Source of the DNA: a virus
Strand: one strand, 5' to 3'
Length of the DNA stretch: 20,515 bases
IMG/VR virus record: IMGVR_UViG_3300020453_000124
Coordinates: 1 to 20,515 of that record
Shown here: positions 4,821-10,552 of the stretch, piece by piece
Layout: every line of letters starts with the position of its first letter
How positions within the stretch are numbered: position 1 is the stretch's first letter
Notes under the pieces: model-generated
Databases searched by the model: none
What the model was told of the DNA's origin: nothing
Seen by the model: the letters and a program-made list of their open reading frames with translations, nothing else
Program-made: the position numbers and the translations under genes

Positions 4821-4862
4821 AGCAGTTTCACAGCAGTTTCACAGCAGTTTCACAGCAGTTTT
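4821..4862. repeat. 11-bp tandem repeat AGCAGTTTCAC, 3.8 copies
   Basis: Exact units lie at 4821-4831, 4832-4842 and 4843-4853, and a partial unit at 4854-4862. The period is one helical turn. The last 13 bases overlap the end of the VRR-NUC gene, whose stop TGA (4850-4852) is inside the repeat. A diverged array with the same CAGTTTC core lies at 2564-2615. Confidence 0.85.
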
Positions 4863-5197
4863 ATGTACCACTCTAAAGTTTCAATGCACTCATCAAGACC
4901 TTTGCAAACAACAGCGTAGTAACCTAGTTCGTTTAAATCTTCTATCCACTGCTTCTGATGTTTAGTTGGATAGCATTTCTTGTCTGCTTTTATTTCTATA
5001 AACAGTCCTGCATATTGTTTATTTGTTTTTAGTATTTGCATATCAGGAAAACCCTTAACATAGCCAGTCTTCTTAGCTAATATTGCTTGTTTCATTGATG
5101 TTCGTATGCCACCTAAACTGGCACAGTATCTAAGATTTGGGTATTGCAACTTTATATATGTACAAAAAGAAGATTGTACTGTTGCTTCTTTATTCAT
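4850..5197 (-). CDS. VRR-NUC domain nuclease
   Basis: The whole 115-aa protein is a VRR-NUC (PD-(D/E)XK superfamily) domain. The fit comes from a Q near residue 8, GIRTSMKQAILAKKTGYVKG (30-49), GFPDMQI with D52, FIEIKAD with E68 and K70, and Q81 before W84. Together these give the D-ExK-Q metal-dependent nuclease core. Stand-alone phage VRR-NUC proteins are thought to cut branched or flapped DNA during replication or recombination; cleavage specificity here is unknown. It overlaps the upstream HTH gene by 8 bases. Its last codons and its stop are made of the 11-bp repeat array. Confidence 0.88.
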   Translation of the reverse strand: MNKEATVQSSFCTYIKLQYPNLRYCASLGGIRTSMKQAILAKKTGYVKGFPDMQILKTNKQYAGLFIEIKADKKCYPTKHQKQWIEDLNELGYYAVVCKGLDECIETLEWYIKLL

Positions 5198-5399
5198 TAT
5201 AGGTTGTACCTTTAATAAGCTGATACATTAGTGGTTGTGATACCTCGTACTTTCTTGCTAATGCAGAAACTGATATACCCCCCCTATGGTACTCCCCCCT
5301 TATCCCCTCTGCTTCTTGGAAGGTAAACTTTCTTTTAGCATAGCCACCACCTCTGCTATCTTTTCTGTCTGATGTTTTTATCTTTCTAATTTTAGGCAT
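5190..5399 (-). CDS. Small helix-turn-helix DNA-binding protein, 69 aa
   Basis: A basic N-terminus (KIRKIKTSDRKDSRGGGYAK) is followed by a resolvase- or homeodomain-like HTH at about residues 28-62. The arrangement is FTFQEAEGIRGEYHRGGISV, then SALARKYEVSQPLMYQLIKG, as in HTH_38/Hin-type modules, where the second helix-turn is the recognition helix. There is no catalytic domain, so it is probably a regulator. The DNA encoding residues around EGIRGEYHRGG carries long G-runs, one of them sharing 14 bases with the G-rich tract at 3024-3068. Its own target site cannot be told from sequence. Confidence 0.75.
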   Translation of the reverse strand: MPKIRKIKTSDRKDSRGGGYAKRKFTFQEAEGIRGEYHRGGISVSALARKYEVSQPLMYQLIKGTTYNE

Positions 5400-5401
5400 A
5401 A

Positions 5402-5647
5402 TTAAAATCTATCTGTTGTAAAACCATACTGGTCTTCTACCTCTACATCTGTTATTGTTATCACTACTTTTTCTAATCTTTTTTTATTTAGATAACATAT
5501 TCTGTTTTTTATAACCTCATCTTGTTCTATAACTTTTTTGTCATCTGTTAGTGCAAATGTATCTATTACACCATTCTTACCTCTAGTTGCTTTTCCTTTG
5601 TTTCTTATATTGTATTTTACAAATACTCTATAGATTGGCTTTTGCAT
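5402..5647 (-). CDS. Hypothetical protein, 81 aa
   Basis: A small basic protein starting MQKPIYRVFVKYNIRNKGKA and ending VVITITDVEVEDQYGFTTDRF. The alternating pattern suggests beta strands. No family is recognised. It overlaps the DUF3310 gene upstream by 20 bases and stops three bases before the HTH gene, so it is part of the same operon. Confidence 0.7.
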   Translation of the reverse strand: MQKPIYRVFVKYNIRNKGKATRGKNGVIDTFALTDDKKVIEQDEVIKNRICYLNKKRLEKVVITITDVEVEDQYGFTTDRF

Positions 5648-6008
5648 CTTCTATCTTCTCTAGCTCAAATTCTAAATGAGCTATAGCTTTCTTTAGGCAA
5701 TCTACTGGTGTATCATGCTTGTGATAGCTTCGTAAGATGTAGGTCGTGGCAGTTGCTAAGTGGTAAGGCAAATCAAAGTTATCACAAACTTTTCTTGCTT
5801 CATAACCATTTCTACCTTTGTAGTAATAAGGCACTCTGTTATCTCTGTTCTCTTGTCTTACTCCTGTTGGAAATAATCCACCTGTAACAGTTTCATGCTT
5901 TTTTTCTAAACCTAATTCTTCTTTACTCATCCTCATTTTAGGGTTAATATTTGTTGTTGATGATGTGTTTCTATCAAACTCATAGTAATATTTACTTTTT
6001 CCTGACAT
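5628..6008 (-). CDS. DUF3310 family protein
   Basis: The C-terminal half (about residues 61-118) matches DUF3310: YYYKGRNGYEARKVCDNFDL, then LATATTYILRSYHKHDTPVD, then CLKKAIAHLEFELEKI, the usual Y-x-G...A-x-x-YILR...K-x-D-x-x-KA-x-x-L pattern. These proteins are widespread in phages near nucleotide and replication genes, and their biochemical role is not settled. Residues 1-60 are a polar, probably flexible extension. A TAAGTTTG -7-like box lies 20 bases upstream of the start (6028-6035). Confidence 0.85.
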   Translation of the reverse strand: MSGKSKYYYEFDRNTSSTTNINPKMRMSKEELGLEKKHETVTGGLFPTGVRQENRDNRVPYYYKGRNGYEARKVCDNFDLPYHLATATTYILRSYHKHDTPVDCLKKAIAHLEFELEKIEDAKANL

Positions 6009-6027
6009 AATTTATTTTTTGTTTTTA

Positions 6028-6035
6028 CAAACTTA
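6028..6035 (-). promoter_or_regulatory. Possible -7 promoter box before the DUF3310 gene
   Basis: The minus strand reads TAAGTTTG, a perfect TAnnTTTG match in the 67-base gap before the start at 6008. No TTTG is seen at about 19 bp further upstream, so it may be weak or accidental. Confidence 0.35.
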
Positions 6036-6075
6036 ATGTTTTTTTTTAATTTTTATTTTTTGTAAAATATATTTA

Positions 6076-6453
6076 TTAAGAATTAGTTGTTAATTGTTTA
6101 GGTTCAGGTCTATAGTATGGTACAATTCTAGGGTCTGCACCATTGTCTACCTTTGCTCTTGCGTTCCATATTAATTGTTTATGTTGCCTTAACCATTTCA
6201 TATAAGTTGGTACATTAAGATGTATAAAATCACCATTGTGCTGACTTCTTACACCTAAACTAAATGCATTTTTAGCATCATCAAAGTAAAAATTTTTGTA
6301 AACTCTTTGTAAATCATCAGCTAAACTTTCTGCTAACACCTCTAATGTTTCTTCTTCTACATTGTGCTGACCTAACTCAATATAGGTCTTACTTAAAATG
6401 TCTATGCATCTTATTACTAAATCTGATTTTGTCATTGTTTTAATTAACTTCAT
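6076..6453 (-). CDS. Conserved phage protein, replication-associated by position, 125 aa
   Basis: A mostly helical protein with the recognisable block FDDAKNAFSLGVRSQHNGDF near residues 57-76 and VPTYMKWLRQHKQLIWNARA near 81-100. I recall this block from proteins encoded beside replication initiators in Bacteroidota phages, but know no function. It overlaps the replication gene by 14 bases with the ATG at 6453. The ATG at 6435 (MTKSDL), preceded by AATTAAAACA, is an equally good start without overlap. Confidence 0.7.
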   Translation of the reverse strand: MKLIKTMTKSDLVIRCIDILSKTYIELGQHNVEEETLEVLAESLADDLQRVYKNFYFDDAKNAFSLGVRSQHNGDFIHLNVPTYMKWLRQHKQLIWNARAKVDNGADPRIVPYYRPEPKQLTTNS

Positions 6454-7096
6454 ATTTATTTTTTAATTTTTGTTTAACATTTATGTTCTTTTGTAAATGA
6501 GAATGTATTTTACTCATGCCCTTTACATTTTTTTTTCGGTTTCTCTCCCAATTTCTAATAGCAGCTTTCCAATCTTTCATCTTTGTCTTACCAACCATCC
6601 AACCCTTGCTCTGATAAAAATCATAGAACTGCTCTGCACTTATTCCATTATCCCTTAAACGACAATAGTCTTCTATCTCACTAACTAAAGGAACAATAAA
6701 ATTTTTTCTTTTTTTTATTTTTTCTTTTATTATACTTGTATTATTAATACTTGTATTATTATCCTTAAAGTTTTCTTTAATACCCCCCTTTAAGTTTTCT
6801 TTAATACCCCCTTTAAGAATACTTATATACCTCTTATCAATTTCTTTAGTACCCTCTTTATAAGTGTAACTTGTTGATACATAACCATTTACCACTAATT
6901 CGCTTATCCATTTAGAAATAGTAACTTTACTCTTCTCATAAAGGTCAGCAAAATACTTATTATTTGCAAAGCAAAAACCATTCTCATTTGTAAGACAAGT
7001 AATCTCACCATACAGCAGTTTCGCATTGGCTGATAATTTTTTATCATATCTGACCTCTGCAGATATTATAGCATAGTAACTTGGTTTCTCTTTCAT
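6440..7096 (-). CDS. Phage replication protein with winged-helix N-terminus
   Basis: Residues 5-75 (YYAIISAEVRYDKKLSANAK, then ITCLTNENGFCFANNKYFAD, then KVTISKWISELVVNGYVS) form the winged-helix domain common to phage and plasmid replication initiators (lambda O, DnaD and replisome-organiser type). A linker of tandem repeats follows: LKGGIKEN twice, then FKDN, then NNTSI twice. The C-terminal domain (about 138-190: VSEIEDYCRLRDNGIS, FYDFYQSKGWMVGKTKMKDW) resembles the end of DnaD-like replication proteins. The role is probably origin binding and helicase recruitment. The linker DNA is a 24-bp tandem repeat, which may itself be origin sequence. A terminator lies directly upstream (7103-7165), and no clear own promoter is visible. 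Confidence 0.8.
   Translation of the reverse strand: MKEKPSYYAIISAEVRYDKKLSANAKLLYGEITCLTNENGFCFANNKYFADLYEKSKVTISKWISELVVNGYVSTSYTYKEGTKEIDKRYISILKGGIKENLKGGIKENFKDNNTSINNTSIIKEKIKKRKNFIVPLVSEIEDYCRLRDNGISAEQFYDFYQSKGWMVGKTKMKDWKAAIRNWERNRKKNVKGMSKIHSHLQKNINVKQKLKNKYEVN
6768..6811. repeat. 24-bp-period repeat inside the replication gene
   Basis: AAGTTTTCTTTAATACCCCC occurs exactly at 6768-6787 and again at 6792-6811, and a third degenerate unit starts at 6762. It encodes the LKGGIKEN repeats. An adjacent ACTTGTATTATTA repeat (6734-6760) encodes NNTSI twice. In lambda and several Gram-positive phages the origin iterons lie inside the initiator gene in just this linker. Confidence 0.75.
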
Positions 7097-7102
7097 AGTT
7101 GT

Positions 7103-7165
7103 AAAAAAAGAGGGAAGGCAAAAACATTTAATATTATGAAAGGCAATATTGCCAACCTCCCCTCT
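7103..7165 (-). terminator. Terminator after the SSB-like gene, with an inner palindrome
   Basis: On the minus strand AGAGGGGAGG (7165-7156) pairs with CCTTCCCTCT (7118-7109), 10 bp with one G-U, followed by TTTTTTT. The large loop contains the perfect 12-base palindrome GGCAATATTGCC (7142-7153), which can form its own hairpin. It lies between the SSB-like gene and the replication gene and would lower read-through from the 8763 promoter. Confidence 0.7.
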
Positions 7166-7171
7166 GTATTG

Positions 7172-7426
7172 TTAAAATGGTAAATCTTCTTCTGTTTTAG
7201 TATTATCTACTGTTTCTTGTTTTGGTGGCTCATATGTGTTTTCATAAGCATAATGAGTAGCACCTTTTTCAGAAGGTTCTTTTCTTTCACATATTACAAG
7301 TGATACCCACCCTTTATTCTCTATTGCTTTTAGCTCATCCATTTTAAAGTTAGCTACAAGCATAGAACCATATTGAGTTTTTATCTCTTTAATGCTACTA
7401 GGCAAATAATTTTTCTCTTTTTTCAT
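7172..7426 (-). CDS. Small single-stranded-DNA-binding-like protein
   Basis: An 84-aa protein with a predicted small beta domain (SIKEIKTQYGSMLVANFKMD, then GWVSLVICERKEPSEKGATH), followed by a low-complexity acidic tail ending EEDLPF. The ending copies the bacterial SSB tip (DDDIPF type), which docks replication and repair proteins. The core is shorter than a normal SSB OB-fold (about 110 aa) but matches the look of small phage ssDNA-binding proteins, with GW-x-x-ITICxRKEPSxxGxTH-like features. It overlaps the DnaA-like gene by 29 bases and precedes the replication gene, which supports a replication role. Function is inferred from tail and context. Confidence 0.65.
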   Translation of the reverse strand: MKKEKNYLPSSIKEIKTQYGSMLVANFKMDELKAIENKGWVSLVICERKEPSEKGATHYAYENTYEPPKQETVDNTKTEEDLPF

Positions 7427-7832
7427 TTCTTTGTTTTTTAAGGTTATATAATTTGGTTAATTCTAAATTGTTTACTCTGTTTTGTTTTTCCAAAGCATCA
7501 ATCTTCTCATCTAATGTTACACTATCTATCTTACTTAAAATTGTTTTATAAGTTTCTGAATCAGTTATATAAGTTTTGTAGAAAAACTCTACTTGCCTAT
7601 AATGATACAAGACAGATGCATGATGCAGATTAGTTATACCACCAATCTCCTCTAAAGATAAATCAAATATTGTTCTAAGTACAAAAATATACATACGTTT
7701 AGCTTGTATAAAATTTTTCTTTCTTGAACCTAAAAATATTTCATCTTCTTTTACATTAAATTTGTTTTCTAATTCTTTAATAATTACATCGTGAAAGTAA
7801 CTACTAAACTTTAGTTTTCTTTTATTGTTCAT
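7398..7832 (-). CDS. Stand-alone DnaA domain IV-like DNA-binding protein
   Basis: Residues 25-85 match the C-terminal DNA-binding domain of DnaA (Bac_DnaA_C): GSRKKNFIQAKRMYIFVLRT (35-54), LSLEEIGGITN (59-69), then HHASVLYHYRQV (70-81), which corresponds to the DnaA signature (R/H)DHSTVLHA. There is no AAA+ ATPase domain, so it can bind DNA but not melt it as full-length DnaA does. A helical, charged tail (about 100-140) may form a coiled coil. It lies in the same operon as the SSB-like protein. Likely roles are binding the phage or host origin, or competing with host DnaA. The final His-Ala-Ser is a conservative variant of the usual Asp-His-Ser. Confidence 0.82.
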   Translation of the reverse strand: MNNKRKLKFSSYFHDVIIKELENKFNVKEDEIFLGSRKKNFIQAKRMYIFVLRTIFDLSLEEIGGITNLHHASVLYHYRQVEFFYKTYITDSETYKTILSKIDSVTLDEKIDALEKQNRVNNLELTKLYNLKKQRNEKREKLFA

Positions 7833-7838
7833 GTTTTA

Positions 7839-8081
7839 TTATTTTAAATCGTATTCTATTATATCTATTACATCTTTTACACTCATATTAAAGTGGTCGG
7901 ATATAATTCTCATGTGATAGTATCTTAATAAGGTAGTGTCTAAAATATATCTCCTAGCAGTTACTTCACTTATATCAAGTAAAAAAGAAAACTGTCTAGT
8001 AGACATTCCTTTAATTCTTAAAAATGCTTCAAACTCATTATGAGCTTCTCTTATCTGTTGGAATTTATATTTTTTTGTCAT
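7839..8081 (-). CDS. Small HTH protein, 80 aa
   Basis: A helix-turn-helix is visible at about residues 23-48 (IKGMSTRQFSFLLDISEVTA, then RRYILDTTLL), of the Cro/CI or phage-regulator type, followed by a short helical end (MSVKDVIDIIEYDLK). The protein overlaps the upstream gene by four bases (ATGA), so translation is coupled. It could be a repressor or a replication accessory factor. No specific family is assigned. Confidence 0.7.
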   Translation of the reverse strand: MTKKYKFQQIREAHNEFEAFLRIKGMSTRQFSFLLDISEVTARRYILDTTLLRYYHMRIISDHFNMSVKDVIDIIEYDLK

Positions 8082-8332
8082 TTAAACATACCATTTCTTA
8101 CCATCTGTTTATATTGGTCTTTAGGGTCGCTAGGTACTTGGTTCTCTAAAATATATAGTATAACCTCTTCTGCTTCTAATTCAGTATAGGTTGGTAATTT
8201 ATTTAAGATTTCTTGTTGTTCATCTAGTGGTAAAGCCGACCTGTGTATTCTTGTTTCAATGGTAGCCATTTGAAATAAAGTTATCTCGCATGGCTTACCA
8301 TCTAACAAATAATCTAACAAGTCATCATTCAC
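8078..8332 (-). CDS. Hypothetical protein, 84 aa
   Basis: An acidic, predicted all-helical protein (MNDDLLDYLLDGKPCEITLF, later LPTYTELEAEEVILYILENQ). No family is recognised. Its ATG overlaps the stop of the gene upstream as TAATG (8332), and its own stop overlaps the next start as ATGA, so it is locked into the 8763-7172 operon. Confidence 0.75.
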   Translation of the reverse strand: MNDDLLDYLLDGKPCEITLFQMATIETRIHRSALPLDEQQEILNKLPTYTELEAEEVILYILENQVPSDPKDQYKQMVRNGMFK

Positions 8333-8763
8333 TAATCTACTATCTCATCTTGCCCAAAGACACCTTGCTCATAAAACCCTGCTATCTTTAGAACAACTCT
8401 TGACATAGCTCTTTTTTCTGCCATAGCAACAGGAAACTTTTTTCCACCTCCCATTAAATTAGCATCAGCAGCTTCACCAAAAGACATCATGTTACGAACA
8501 TCTTTGTTTTTAGTTTTCATTGTAGCAACAGCTTTTATTACAACACCATCAGCATCTAACTTTATAACATCATATGCTACAGTAATACCCTGTTTGCTTA
8601 CAATTTTATCTATACCAGTTCTTGTAATTATGACAAAACCTCTTTTGTCTTTGTAAACATCTTCTTCAACTAAATTATTTTCTAAGAATAATCTTCTTAA
8701 AGCATCCTTTCTAGTTTCTTTTGTTTCTTCTGGTTGTTCAATTGTTTTATTTTTTCTACTCAT
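8332..8763 (-). CDS. Possible ssDNA annealing (ERF/Sak-like) recombination protein
   Basis: A 143-aa protein with a polar N-terminus, a central beta-rich part (GFVIITRTGIDKIVSKQGIT, then VVIKAVATMKTKNKDVRNMM) and a C-terminal motif FPVAMAEKRAMSRVVLKIAG (about residues 109-128) followed by an acidic end. The A-E-K-R-A-x-x-R-x-x-L-K-x-x-G helix resembles the A-E-T-x-A-x-G-R-A-L helix of ERF/Sak-type annealing proteins of phages. The protein is short for that family (about 180-200 aa), and the match is a motif only. It is first in a DNA-replication operon, with a strong promoter at 8790-8820 just upstream. Confidence 0.5.
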   Translation of the reverse strand: MSRKNKTIEQPEETKETRKDALRRLFLENNLVEEDVYKDKRGFVIITRTGIDKIVSKQGITVAYDVIKLDADGVVIKAVATMKTKNKDVRNMMSFGEAADANLMGGGKKFPVAMAEKRAMSRVVLKIAGFYEQGVFGQDEIVD

Positions 8764-8789
8764 TTTTTTTATTTTTAGTTAATAATGAG

Positions 8790-8820
8790 CAAAAGTATAA
8801 AATTGAAATTAACTACCAAA
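8790..8820 (-). promoter_or_regulatory. Consensus promoter of the 8763-to-7172 operon
   Basis: The minus strand reads TTTG (8820-8817), exactly 19 bp, TACTTTTG (8797-8790), a full Bacteroidota housekeeping consensus. It lies in the 73-base gap before the ATG at 8763, and a TAACTAAAAATA leader follows it. Confidence 0.85.
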
Positions 8821-8836
8821 CTTTTTTAACAAAATT

Positions 8837-9931
8837 TTAAAAATAATGTGTGATTCTTGCTACTTGACCTGATTTTTTCTCATGTAAAAACCCTTCTACA
8901 GCTTTAGGCACACCAGTAAAACCTTTTCTACTATGCCAACTATCTGTTCCTGATGGACTTCTTAGGTATTCTACAGTAACACCCACATAATCTTTAGCAT
9001 CTAACCACTTGTGCTTTACTTTATGGTGTATATGATGTAAGTAAAAATACCTATACTTAGTGTCAGACCACATTTTAGGTTGTTCTTGTGCCATCAAAAG
9101 AGGTAAGTTTATCATTTTAGCACCATCACCATGCTCTAAACCAATTAGATTACTACCATACTGGTAATATTTTCTGTGTGCTACACTAATATCAAACTGT
9201 ACATCATCATCTTTTCTAAACCAACTCTTTAATGCATGAGCCAAATGAAAACCTGACTGGTAATCGTGATTACTCATACTATGTAATACATCTACAGGTG
9301 CTATTTGTCTTAACATTTCTATACATTTTACATAAAGCATCAATGCAATCTCAAAATGCTCCCACCATTTACCATCAACATCTTGTCTTGTACCTGCTGT
9401 TGTTTGATTGTATACGTTGTCAATGTGCAATATATCGTTCCCTATGCAAAATAAAACCTTTTCTATAGCAAACCCTTCTGACTTCTGCAAAAGTCCTTGT
9501 ATACCCTCTAAAACACGATTTACAGCAGTTTCACAGTCATATGCACTACCAGTTTCTAATTCTTTAGCATATTTACCTATATGTATATCAGCAGGATTTA
9601 CAACAAGTAAATGATTGCTATCTTTATCTCTTTCTATTTTTGTGTAGGTTGGAGAGTAGTCTTCTATTAGGTCTGTTATCTTATTTAATATTTGGTCTTC
9701 AGCAATGCCATACTCTTCTTTTGTTACTATAGAGAATCTAAGTTCTCCCTTCATGTTTTGCCAATGCTTAACACTAACTACTTCCTTCTTGTCTATACCT
9801 CTCTCTTTTAAATGTAGGTCTAGTGCAGTATTGCCATTTATGTTGTCTACATCAGTTCCTCTGAACTCATATATTAAATCTGCTTCTTCAGCAGATAGTC
9901 TTAATCTTTTACCTTTTCTTTTTTCTGTCAT
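8837..9931 (-). CDS. Calcineurin-like metallophosphoesterase
   Basis: A 364-aa protein with all five metallophosphoesterase motifs. DIH is at 115-117, GND at 164-166 followed by H169, NHD at 221-223, HGD at 267-269 and HIHH at 300-303. These bind two metal ions and hydrolyse phosphodiesters or monoesters. Phage members of this type are often annotated as SbcD-like exonucleases, but there is no capping domain here, so substrate is open. The N-terminal 100 residues are a basic segment with a possible HTH (LSAEEADLIYEFRGTDVDNI). It has its own promoter candidate (9964-9990) after the late terminators and is separated from the next operon by another promoter. Confidence 0.85.
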   Translation of the reverse strand: MTEKRKGKRLRLSAEEADLIYEFRGTDVDNINGNTALDLHLKERGIDKKEVVSVKHWQNMKGELRFSIVTKEEYGIAEDQILNKITDLIEDYSPTYTKIERDKDSNHLLVVNPADIHIGKYAKELETGSAYDCETAVNRVLEGIQGLLQKSEGFAIEKVLFCIGNDILHIDNVYNQTTAGTRQDVDGKWWEHFEIALMLYVKCIEMLRQIAPVDVLHSMSNHDYQSGFHLAHALKSWFRKDDDVQFDISVAHRKYYQYGSNLIGLEHGDGAKMINLPLLMAQEQPKMWSDTKYRYFYLHHIHHKVKHKWLDAKDYVGVTVEYLRSPSGTDSWHSRKGFTGVPKAVEGFLHEKKSGQVARITHYF

Positions 9932-9963
9932 GATTTTTAATTTTTAGTTTTGCTAAAAGTATG

Positions 9964-9990
9964 CAAAATAATAGGTGCTTTTAAAACAAA
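9964..9990 (-). promoter_or_regulatory. Possible promoter of the metallophosphoesterase gene
   Basis: The minus strand reads TTTG (9990-9987), 15 bp, TTATTTTG (9971-9964). The -7 box has one mismatch and the spacer is short. The -33 box coincides with the T-run of the terminator before it. Confidence 0.4.
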
Positions 9991-10013
9991 AATGGGATGT
10001 TATTAACACCCCA
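9984..10013 (-). terminator. Terminator of the late operon
   Basis: On the minus strand TGGGGTGTT (10013-10005) pairs with AACATCCCA (10001-9993), 9 bp with one G-U and a 3-base loop. It is followed by TTTTTGTTTT. It ends transcription after the holin-like gene. Confidence 0.85.
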
Positions 10014-10024
10014 CTCTTGAAACT

Positions 10025-10053
10025 AAAAACAATTTTCAACCAGAATAGGTTGA
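10025..10053 (-). terminator. Second, weaker terminator hairpin
   Basis: TCAACC (10036-10041) and GGTTGA (10048-10053) form a 6-bp stem with a 6-base loop; on the minus strand AAATTGTTTTT follows. With the stronger hairpin beyond it, it would make a tandem terminator at the end of the late operon. Confidence 0.5.
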
Positions 10054-10070
10054 TAGAAGTGCAAATGTAA

Positions 10071-10355
10071 TTATTTTTTCTGATTACAATCGCCCTTTTG
10101 ACAATTTTTTTCAAATACTGAAAACAATAGTGGTAAGATTGCTAAAAAACTTAAACCCAAATTCATAATAGTGATGCCATTTAAAGATATATCTGCACTA
10201 GCAGCTATAACTAAAACACCACTTATAGTTCTCTTAGAAGAATACTTACCTTTAGTGTCTTTGAAAAGTTCTAATACTGATTTTATTAATTCAGTAATAG
10301 GGTTGATAGCTTGTTTTACTAAGCTACCTGTTATCATATCTACTATCTTACTCAT
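10071..10355 (-). CDS. Holin-like membrane protein, 94 aa
   Basis: An amphipathic N-terminal part (residues 1-36) is followed by a basic SSKRT segment and two hydrophobic stretches at about 44-58 (ISGVLVIAASADIS) and 61-81 (TIMNLGLSFLAILPLLFSVF). The tail is charged and has two Cys. Size, membrane layout, the SSKR motif and position beside an M15 endolysin fit a phage holin, which makes the inner-membrane holes that release the endolysin. Its ATG overlaps the stop of the preceding small membrane gene (TAATG). It is the last gene of the late operon. Holin function is inferred. Confidence 0.65.
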   Translation of the reverse strand: MSKIVDMITGSLVKQAINPITELIKSVLELFKDTKGKYSSKRTISGVLVIAASADISLNGITIMNLGLSFLAILPLLFSVFEKNCQKGDCNQKK

Positions 10356-10528
10356 TATTTTTTAATGTCAGCAATTCCCTGACCTAAAATTAAAGTTAGT
10401 ATTGCATAGTAAACCTTTTCAACTTCTGCTTCTGTTAAACCTAACTTTGCTGCTGCAAATGGTACTAAAACTGCTGAAACTGTATACCAAAACTTTTTTG
10501 AGTTAAACATCTTTTTTAACATTTCCAT
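10355..10528 (-). CDS. Small membrane protein of the lysis cassette, 57 aa
   Basis: ATG at 10528 to TAA at 10355-10357. It begins MEMLKKMFNSKKFWYTVSAV and ends ILGQGIADIKK. There are two hydrophobic stretches (about 14-29 and 39-52), the first after a Lys-rich N-terminus. NSKKFWY, then LGLTEAEVEK, then LILGQGIAD is a pattern I know from small phage proteins near endolysins. It may be a second holin, an antiholin or a spanin-like partner. An alternative ATG at 10522 would remove two residues. Confidence 0.7.
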   Translation of the reverse strand: MEMLKKMFNSKKFWYTVSAVLVPFAAAKLGLTEAEVEKVYYAILTLILGQGIADIKK

Positions 10529-10552
10529 ATTTTTATTTATTTAAATTAGTAA

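Noticed and set aside
385-4862. Short direct repeats as a CRISPR array
   Set aside because: Units of 11-15 bases with no 25-40 base spacers and no Cas genes do not fit CRISPR.
4777-4965. 62-codon plus-strand ORF over the 11-bp repeats
   Set aside because: It runs opposite the VRR-NUC gene, and part of it merely translates the repeat.
9520-9538. Further CAGTTTCAC copies in genes (also near 12648 and 17963)
   Set aside because: Each encodes Glu-Thr-Ala in frame as single copies; they are not arrays.
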